Shown here: positions 57,801-64,000 of the stretch, piece by piece | Layout of the letters: each line of letters starts with the position of its first letter | Numbering within the stretch: position 1 is the stretch's first letter | DNA from: Nocardiopsis sp. CNR-923 | GTDB taxonomy: Bacteria > Actinomycetota > Actinomycetes > Streptosporangiales > Streptosporangiaceae | Assembly: GCF_001942255.1 (NCBI RefSeq) | Contig: NZ_MKKC01000142.1 | Span: forward strand, 90,732-154,731 | Direction: 5' to 3' | DNA: 64,000 nucleotides | Notes under the pieces: model-generated | The model's input: the letters and a program-made list of their open reading frames with translations, nothing else | Databases searched by the model: none | What the model was told of the DNA's origin: nothing | Position numbers and translations under genes: made by a program

Positions 57801-58135
57801 GTGTAGGGGTTCGGAACGCTCGTACGCGTCGCGGGACGGTACCCCTTCTCCGCCGAGGCGGAGAACGGGCCGACGGGCCGGTCGGACGGTTCGTCCTTGG
57901 CCTTGGCGGCGGATCCGGACGAGTCCTGGCCGCCCTTCCCGCCGGCAGGCCGCGAGTGCGGATGCACAGGCTGATGCACGGGATGTCCTCGCTCGGTCTC
58001 CGATGACGGGGGGTCCTGGGACTTGACCATCCGGGAGATGGCCCGGCGGAACCGTCCTCCTCGTCCGTCCTCCGTCGGCTTCATCTCGGCCAGGGGGTTG
58101 CCATCGCGTTCGTGCGGCGACGGGGCCTGTGCCAC
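54846..58135 (-). CDS. cvnA: Conservon sensor histidine kinase-like protein CvnA with long disordered N-terminus (frameshifts)
   Basis: About 1097 residues after repair. The C-terminal third is a CvnA-type kinase core: EGLLNEALAGLAMRDLSLV, LDKLFQIDNLATRMRRNGEN, and HATPase with LLAELLDNATANSPEH, VEDEGVGIPE, MGLFVASRIARRHGL. A Pro-rich tail follows. The N-terminal 700 residues are disordered: first charged, then a Pro/Gly/His/Gln/Tyr-rich region (about 57080-56150) with recurring GYAGYP and GHP..PG units. I see no transmembrane helix or HAMP domain, unlike usual CvnA. Breaks near 55993 and 57209-57215 need one base each. A third in 57490-57530 needs two (or one extra base). GTG 58135 has GAGGAG upstream; ATG 58153 is an alternative. 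ATG 57347 with its own good site could start a shorter protein. Confidence 0.8.
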
Positions 58136-59059
58136 AGTCTCGTCTCCTCGCATCAGGTGGGCGGATCGGCGGTGGCCCCGCACCACCACCCTGACCAGGG
58201 AGGTGCCGCCTCGTGGACCGCGCCGGGACCCCGTGGCGACGGGTGTCCCGTACGCCGGGGGAACGCCGGAACGGGCCCCACGGCGGATGGGGGGGCACGC
58301 ACGATCGGATACCCGAACAAGGAGCGTAACGCCCTATCCGGAGACAAGTATCCACGTCCGACGCAATTCCTGTACATCCACCGAGAACCGTCGTTCGGAT
58401 CGTCAGACTAACAAAGGGCCCGCCGCTTGACAGGAGAATCGAAGAAGCATCGGAAAAGACCTCGGCGCACCCGCCGCGACGTGCGGCAACGCGAAGCGAG
58501 GCACCTTATCCCATAAGTCTTAATTGTCGCGATTGTCACGCTCAAGACCTTAGCCACCAGCAACGATCCGTGTGCCCCAAGTCACACGACAAACCGTGGT
58601 CGCCTGACTCACATCCGGCACACGCGGGGGCGCGCGACCCGACCACGCCCGCCATCGGCTCCCGGGTCAGGACTGGATGCCGGGGCGCCCTGGATCAGTA
58701 CGAGCACGATGCGGTCGTCCTGGCACATCTGATCGGCGGCCGTGACCGCCGTGTCGCGGGTGTCGGAGTCCAGGCCGAATTCGCGGACCCCGGTGAACCG
58801 GATGGCCCCGACGCCTCGCCGCCTCCAGAGCCCCGCGCCACCCCTGTGACCGAGCGGCGCCCTCCGCGCGACCCACTGGAGCCCTCAAACCACCGCATGA
58901 CTGGACATTCACCCACAAGACAGACTGTCCACATCCGGTCAACCCACGCGTGCACAACTTTGGTGGGTGTTGCCCAACTTCGTCCGCTTCGTACGGTGAC
59001 GACTCCGACGACGGCCACCCGAGCACCCCCACGGCTCGGGCGAAGAGCGGAGGCCAACC
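58136..59059. other. Divergent intergenic region, no gene recognised
   Basis: About 920 bases between cvnA (minus) and the secreted hydrolase (plus). GC drops at 58310-58580, which fits the conservon promoter area. The part 58600-59040 is open in several frames but gives no recognisable protein. Ribosome binding site ggagg at 59049-59053 serves the hydrolase. Confidence 0.4.
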
Positions 59060-60704
59060 GTGCGCGGAGCACACACGATCAGCACGTCAACCGCGGGCGT
59101 CCTCGTGGGCGCCCTCACCCTCACCCTGGCGTCGGCCCTCCCGGCCGCCGCCGAGCCCACCGCCCCCACCGACCCCCTCGCCGCCTTCCACGACCAGGAG
59201 GTCGAGTGGGCGCCGTGCGGGGAAACCCGCCTCGAAGGCTGGAGTGCGCCGACGTCGATGCGCCCCTGGACTACTCCGACCCCGGCGGCGAGCGCGTCAC
59301 GATCGCGATCAGCCGCAGGGCCGCGGATGACCCCGAACGCGCCGCGGGATCCTTATCACCAACCCGGGCGGCCCCGGCGGCACAGGTCGGGCCTTCCCCC
59401 TGGCCGACGCCCCCGAACGCGGCGTCTACTACGGCCTCGGCGACGAGCGGGTCGCCGAGGTCTACGACGTCGTCGGCATGGACCCGCGCGGCAGCGGCGC
59501 CTCGACCCCCAGGATGGAGTGCGAGGTCCCCGACATGACGATCGTCCCCCGCCCCGACGACGCGGACTTCTCCCGCATCACCCGCGACGCGATCGCCACC
59601 GAGCGCGCGTGCCAACGGGTCGACGGCGCCGCGCGCCCGCACATGACCACCGCGAACACCGCACGGGACATGGACGTCATCCGCGCCGCCCTCGGCGAGC
59701 GGACGCTCAACTACTTCGGCGTCTCCTACGGAACCTACCTGGGCGCGGTCTACGGCAGCCTGTTCCCCGACCGGCTGGACCGCAGCGTGCTGGACTCCTC
59801 GGTCCACCCCGACGGCATCTGGCGCGACGTCTACACCCGGATGGCCCCGGCCTACACCGCCAACGTCGAGCGCTACACGCCCTGGATCGCCGAGCGCGAC
59901 GACGTCTACGGCATGGGATCGACGCCCGAGGAGGTCGCCGAGGCCTTCGAGGAGACGTCGCGGCGGCTCCGGGAGAACCCCCGCGACGACGTCCCCGGAC
60001 TGCCGCCGGGGGCGACGTTCGGCGCCGCCGACTTCGACTTCACGGTCGGCTACCTCGCGCGGTTCCAGGGCGAGTGGGACGTGTCCGCCTCCGTGCTGTG
60101 GCACCTCGTCCACGACGTGCCCTTCCCTCCGTCCGCCCTGTCTGCGTCCGCGGAGGAACCGGCGTACGAGGCCTTCAACGCGGGCCTGTTCATCGCCGTG
60201 CAGTGCGAGGCCGAGTGGCCCGACCGGCTCTCCGGCTACTACCGGGACATGCGGGAGGTCCGCGATGAGCACCCCTTCGGCATGGGCGCCTTCCTGCACC
60301 GACCGCAACCGTGCACCTTCGCCTCCCACGACCCGGTCGAGCCCCTGGTCGACCTCGAACGCGACGGCTATCCGACCGGCCTGGTCATCGCGGGCGAGTT
60401 CGACGCCAACACCGCCTACGACGGCGGCCCGGCGATGGCCGCGCGGCTCGGCAACCCCCTGCTCACCGTCGCCGACGACGGCGGGCACGCCTTCTACTCG
60501 ATACCGGGGATGTCCTGCGTGACCGATGCCGTCGACGCCTACCTGGTGGACGGCGCGGCGCCCGAGGAGGCCACCTGCCCGGGAATTCCCCGGCCGTCCG
60601 ACGTGCCGCGGGATCCGGCGGAGGCCGCCGGGATCGGTGTGGCGCTCGTCGGGGCGCGGCTGGCCATGACGGACGCCTACGCCCTGTCGGCCGTTCGGCG
60701 GTAG
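59060..60704 (+). CDS. Secreted alpha/beta hydrolase, tripeptidyl-aminopeptidase (TAP)-like (two frameshifts)
   Basis: About 548 residues after repair. A signal peptide ends at ALPAAAEP, so it is exported. Alpha/beta hydrolase fold: NPGGPGGTGR oxyanion region, VGMDPRGSG, nucleophile FGVSYGTYLG, acid in AGEFDANTAY, His in ADDGGHAFYS. The C-terminal part matches the TAP-like domain (S33 peptidases of streptomycetes, which release N-terminal tripeptides or process secreted proteins). Breaks near 59237-59241 (one C gives EGLECADVDAPLDYSD) and 59346-59350 (one base gives AAGILITNPGGPGG). GTG 59060 has GGAGG upstream. It ends before a 12-bp hairpin. Confidence 0.88.
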
Positions 60705-60728
60705 CGCGCCCGCGTGTGCCGAGACGCC

Positions 60729-60761
60729 GCCCGCACCGGAACCCGAGCCTCCGGTGCGGGC
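60729..60761. terminator. Hairpin between convergent genes
   Basis: 12-bp stem gcccgcaccgga / tccggtgcgggc with a 9-base loop, between the hydrolase (plus) and the first septum-family lipoprotein (minus); serves both. Confidence 0.75.
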
Positions 60762-60771
60762 CGCACCGAGC

Positions 60772-61361
60772 TCAGCGGTGGACGCCCTCCAGGCTGCCGG
60801 TGACCCGCTCGCCGCTGCGCTCGCGGATCAGGCAGAGGATTTCGCGGTCGTCGGCCTCGTTCCAGCCGCTCTCGGTCGGGAACAGCAGGGTGAAGTCCAG
60901 TTCGGACTCCGTGTGGGCAACGCCGACGAAGGCGTCGAACGCCTCCCGACACCGGTCGGAGGCCATGTCGGCGACCTCGTCCCGCCCGGGGAACTCCTCG
61001 CCCTCCAGGTCCCCGACGTAGTAGACCTCGTGGTCGTGCGGCTCGCCGCAGTCGATGACGGGCACCTCGGAGACCGCCTCGTCGGCTCCGTAGTCGGTGA
61101 GGCAGTCGCCCAGGTCGAGCGCGAAGACGTCCATGTCCGTGGGGCCGTCCGGCTCGATGGGGTCGGGCTCGGTTCGGAGGGTATCGGCGTGGGCGTGGGC
61201 TCGGGGCTCGGCGCGGGCTCGGGGCCGACGGTCCGGCCGTCGGTGAGGGCGGGCGGAAGCAGAGGGAGGGGGCCGCACGCCGACAGCGCCAGGGCGGCGC
61301 CGACGGCCAGGAGGCCCTGAGCGATTCGGGCGGGGATCGGACGACGCGTCTCGGACACCAC
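60772..61361 (-). CDS. Septum-formation-family lipoprotein, copy 1 (one frameshift)
   Basis: About 196 residues after repair. Lipoprotein signal ending ALALSACGP, a Pro/Ser/Thr-rich stalk (EPAPSPEPTPTPIPSEP), then the septum-formation domain: FALDLGDCLTDY, VPVIDCGEPHDHEVYYV, FPGRDEVADMASDRC, DREILCLIRE. The paired cysteines (GDC...DC...C...C) suggest disulphides outside the membrane. The break near 61157-61162 is fixed by one C (PTPIEPDGPTDMDV). GTG 61361 has GGAG five bases upstream. First of three paralogues in tandem. The family name comes from proteins tied to septation; the role here is inferred. Confidence 0.85.
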
Positions 61362-61570
61362 GGTGACTCCACGGGATCGTCGAACTCGCACCGACGGGAG
61401 GTCGGCTGCACCCGTGCAGACGCGCCGGAGTCGCGAAACGTTCGCAGCGTCGCCGGATTCGACGCGGGCCGAGGCGACTGCCCGCACACCGCCCACGGGC
61501 GCACCACCGGACACGCCCCGGGGCGGTGCCCGGTACGGATCCCGCCCCGGGGCGGTCGACGCGTGTGCGG

Positions 61571-62149
61571 CTACTGGTTGACGCCCTGGAGACTGCCGGT
61601 GAACAGCTCGCCGTCGAGCGTGTTGGCGTAGCAGACGATCTCGCGGTCACCGCTGGCCCACGAGCCGGAGGTGGGGACCAGCTGGTTGGTGTAGTACTCC
61701 GATTCGGCCCAGGAGACCCCGAGGTAGTCGGTGAAGGCCTGGCCCTGGCAGGTCTCCTCGGCCTCGGCCCAGATAACGTCCTCACCGGGGAAGGTGTCAC
61801 CGGCGACGTCGAAGGTGTGGAAGATCTCCGCGTTGTGCGGCTCGTCGCAGGGCAGGATCGGGATCTCGGAGACGCCGTCGCTCAGGAAGGCGCTGTTCAT
61901 CTCCTCCTCGATGAAACAGTCACCGACGCTGAGCTGGAACACACCCGTGTCCGTGGGCCCCTGGGCGGTGGCGTCCTCGCCCTCGGCCGGGGACTCCAGC
62001 TCCACGTCGGGGACTTCGGGCACCTCGACGGAGCCGCCGCCCAGGATGTCGGCGATGGGGGCACAGGCGGACAGCGCCAAGGCGGCGCCGACGGCGATAC
62101 CGCCCAGAGCGGTTCGGCCGAGGATCGTGTGGCGCTTTTCGAACAGCAT
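61571..62149 (-). CDS. Septum-formation-family lipoprotein, copy 2
   Basis: A 192-residue lipoprotein. Signal ends ALALSACAP; an acidic linker follows (VPDVELESPAEGEDATAQ), then FQLSVGDCFIEEEMN, IPILPCDEPHNAEIFHTFD, FPGEDVIWAEAEETCQGQA and REIVCYANTLDGELFTG, the same cysteine pattern as its neighbours. ATG 62149; upstream in-frame residues are not signal-like. It is closer to copy 3 than to copy 1 (EETCQGQAFTD versus DETCQGQAFTD), pointing to a recent duplication. It lies 209 bases upstream of copy 1, so each may have its own promoter. Confidence 0.87.
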   Translation of the reverse strand: MLFEKRHTILGRTALGGIAVGAALALSACAPIADILGGGSVEVPEVPDVELESPAEGEDATAQGPTDTGVFQLSVGDCFIEEEMNSAFLSDGVSEIPILPCDEPHNAEIFHTFDVAGDTFPGEDVIWAEAEETCQGQAFTDYLGVSWAESEYYTNQLVPTSGSWASGDREIVCYANTLDGELFTGSLQGVNQ

Positions 62150-62408
62150 CGGTACTCCAGAAGATCGTGAGTCACATCCCGACCCGTGCGGGTCGAGGGT
62201 GGGCGCACCTAGACCAGATGCGCTCGGTTCGGGGTTGGTTTTGGTCGGCCCGGGCTTGTTCGGAACGTGCCGGGCACGTGACGGCACGTACGCGGCGACG
62301 GCCGCCGGGCGGCCCGGGGGTGGTGGGCCGGGTCCGGGGAGCCGCCAGGGGCGGGACGCGCTTCCTCCGCGCGGGGGCCGGGGCGGCGGGGCACCCGTCC
62401 CGCTGCGA

Positions 62409-62891
62409 CTAGCGGTTGGCGCCCTGGAGGGAGCCGGTGGTCGACTCCTCGGTGAACACGTAGCAGACGACCTCGCGGTCGTTCATCCGGTCCCAGCTCT
62501 CCTCGGAGGGTGCCAGCGATCCGGTGAAGATCTCCGACTCCGTGAACGCGAGGCCGACGAAGTCGGTGAAGGCCTGGCCCTGGCAGGTCTCGTCGGCCTC
62601 GGCCCACACGGCCTCCTGACCGGGGAAGGTGTCGCCTTCCATGTCGAACACGTAGTAGATCTCGGAGTCGTGCGGCTCCGCGCAGTCGACCAGGGGGACG
62701 TCGGAGACCTCGGAATCCGCGCCCGAGACGAGCATCTCCTCCTCGACGAAACAGTCGCCGACGGCGACCTCGAAGGCGTTGCCGCCGCCGAACATGGTGA
62801 TCAGCGCGTCGCAGCCGCTGAGGCTGAGCACGGCGCCGACGGCCGTCGCGGACACCAGGGCGGCACGGGCAACGGGGGAGACGGAAGGCAT
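62409..62891 (-). CDS. Septum-formation-family lipoprotein, copy 3
   Basis: A 160-residue lipoprotein, the shortest of the three because it lacks the linker. Signal ends VLSLSGCDA, then FEVAVGDCFVEEEML, VPLVDCAEPHDSEIYYVFD, FPGQEAVWAEADETCQGQA and REVVCYVFTEESTTG. ATG 62891. The gap to copy 2 is 259 bases. Sequence and order indicate tandem duplication of one ancestral gene. Confidence 0.87.
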   Translation of the reverse strand: MPSVSPVARAALVSATAVGAVLSLSGCDALITMFGGGNAFEVAVGDCFVEEEMLVSGADSEVSDVPLVDCAEPHDSEIYYVFDMEGDTFPGQEAVWAEADETCQGQAFTDFVGLAFTESEIFTGSLAPSEESWDRMNDREVVCYVFTEESTTGSLQGANR

Positions 62892-63305
62892 GAGGGTACT
62901 CCGGGGTTTTTCAGGGATGGTCCCGCGCGGAGGGGGTGGCGGGAATTGTAGAGTTCACCACCGACCATGGCTGTGTCAATCCAACCTAAAGAAAACAGCG
63001 AATTGCAAAACAGTGACTACTCTTCGTGGTTAGCACTGGTCAGATCAGCAGAAGAATCCATGATCAAAGGCACAGCAACCCTAAACCACGAGTGGGACAG
63101 AACGGGGTGGCCGGGTACGGGAGGAACGGGAGGAACGGGAACCCGACCGCAGAGGGAATTCGCGCCGCGTAAAAGCCGGAAACCGCTGACCCGTGGGACT
63201 TCCCGCGTTCGACCGCGCGAGCGCCACGACCAGAGCGGACTCGGCGCACCGGGAACGGCGCTGTAGCCGACGGTGGCGGGAATCACACCCCGGAATGCAC
63301 GAAAA
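62892..63305. other. Intergenic region
   Basis: About 410 bases between lipoprotein copy 3 and the tRNA-Lys terminator. An AT-richer patch at 62945-63075 probably holds the promoter of copy 3 (minus strand). Short g-rich repeats (gggaggaac) lie at about 63119-63138. No gene seen. Confidence 0.4.
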
Positions 63306-63325
63306 CCCTGGTCGATCGACCAGGG
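63306..63325 (-). terminator. Terminator of tRNA-Lys gene 1
   Basis: Perfect palindrome ccctggtcgatcgaccaggg, followed on the minus strand by TTTTC, directly downstream of the tRNA; a classical intrinsic terminator. Confidence 0.85.
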
Positions 63326-63335
63326 CTGTGTTCTG

Positions 63336-63408
<73 letters not shown>

Positions 63409-63572
63409 TTGATGTTCCGGAGACCTTCGCCGGCCCGCCGTTCCAACGCGGCCAACTCTACCGGAACTCCGCGGCGCCCCGAACCACGCGCGGCCGTCTG
63501 TGTGCCACGCCACCAGGGTGAACGCATCCCTCGCCCATGAGGGCCCGATGCCGGTGCACCCGGACACGCGAA

Positions 63573-63612
63573 CGACCCCGGCCCGAAGGTGTACGCCTCC
63601 TGGCCGGGGTCG
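63573..63612 (-). terminator. Hairpin downstream of tRNA-Lys gene 2
   Basis: 11-bp stem cgaccccggcc / ggccggggtcg with an 18-base loop, just beyond the 3' end of the second tRNA gene on the minus strand. No T-tract; lower certainty than the terminator of gene 1. Confidence 0.6.
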
Positions 63613-63620
63613 CCCCGTTG

Positions 63621-63693
<73 letters not shown>

Positions 63694-63940
63694 CCGCCGC
63701 CCGCCAGGTCGGCCCAATGGTCCGCGCCCCCTGGCGACAACGACAACCTTAGCAGGACCTCGGGGCGGCCGCGAACCGGTTCCGGCCGCCCCGCGCGACG
63801 ACGAGCGCCGTCCACGGAGGAGTCCTTCCAGGCGTTCCGCGGACGCATACCCCGCTGCGCGGGCGGCATCCACGCCACACGCCCTAGACGAGTCTTTCCA
63901 CAAGCCTGCGCGCACGAAGAGAGGGTGTCCATGATCTGGT

Positions 63941-64000
63941 GTGAGCCAAGACATAGACACCCTCGTGACAGCACTCTACGTCAAGATCGACGACGACCGC
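63941..64000 (+). mobile_element. Start of a probable transposase gene (cut by right edge)
   Basis: The last 60 bases encode 20 residues from GTG 63941: VSQDIDTLVTALYVKIDDDR. This N-terminus is like IS982-type DDE transposases of actinomycetes (xxLxTLxTALYVKxDDxL). A weak gagggtg site precedes it. No terminal inverted repeat could be confirmed in the 250 bases to the left, which hold nothing else I can identify. The rest lies outside the window, so the family call is tentative. Confidence 0.5.

Overview
The window is high-GC actinobacterial DNA, most like a Nocardiopsis-type filamentous actinomycete. The signs are DUF397/XRE/ATPase regulatory sets of the WhiJ type, a conservon operon, modular type I polyketide synthases (PKS), GTG/TTG starts and strongly third-position-GC coding. 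This is inference from gene content; no rRNA or other taxonomic marker is present.

Layout. (1) 1-4 kb: a dipeptide/oligopeptide ABC importer on the minus strand (fused double ATPase cut by the left edge, two permeases). (2) 4.5-7.7 kb: a mycofactocin-type glycosyltransferase, an RsbW-like ATPase and a small protein. (3) 7.9-16.4 kb: transport and metal/ion homeostasis: an AcrB/SwrC-type RND pump, a CmtR-like sensor divergent from a CDF exporter over a tandem operator, a TrkH/TrkA potassium system, and a zinc-binding lipoprotein behind an apparent leaderless Zur promoter. (4) 16.6-18.8 kb: a complete DUF397/XRE/ATPase set; a decayed second set lies at 24.0-24.8 kb. (5) 19-28.7 kb: FabG-like reductase, HigBA-like toxin-antitoxin pair, secreted class A beta-lactamase-fold protein, BioY-EcfA-EcfT biotin importer, HrpA helicase. 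(6) 29.7-51.5 kb: a compact polyketide cluster. The five methoxymalonyl-ACP genes (FkbG/H/I/J/K type) lie beside three PKS genes, read right to left: KSQ-AT-ACP loading module plus KS-DH-ER-KR-ACP lacking an AT; then KS-AT-ACP; then KS-AT-DH-KR-ACP-TE. (7) 52-58.1 kb: a conservon (cvnA-D) followed by a styrene-monooxygenase-like flavoenzyme. (8) 59-63 kb: a secreted TAP-type hydrolase and three tandem septum-formation-family lipoproteins. (9) 63.3-64 kb: two tRNA-Lys(CUU) genes and the start of a probable transposase.

How it works together: FkbH, FkbI, FkbJ, FkbK and FkbG should make methoxymalonyl-ACP, which one PKS acyltransferase would load. The enzymes read as a propionyl-primed tetraketide line ending in a thioesterase, with one extension module having no acyltransferase of its own. 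The adjacent conservon and its monooxygenase may regulate or tailor this pathway, but that is inference.

Quality warning: at least a dozen genes are interrupted by frameshifts, and almost every one is repaired by adding back a single G or C, usually next to an identical base. Lengths become multiples of three afterwards. I read these as uncorrected deletion errors in the sequence rather than real pseudogenes, and annotate the genes as whole CDSs with break points given.
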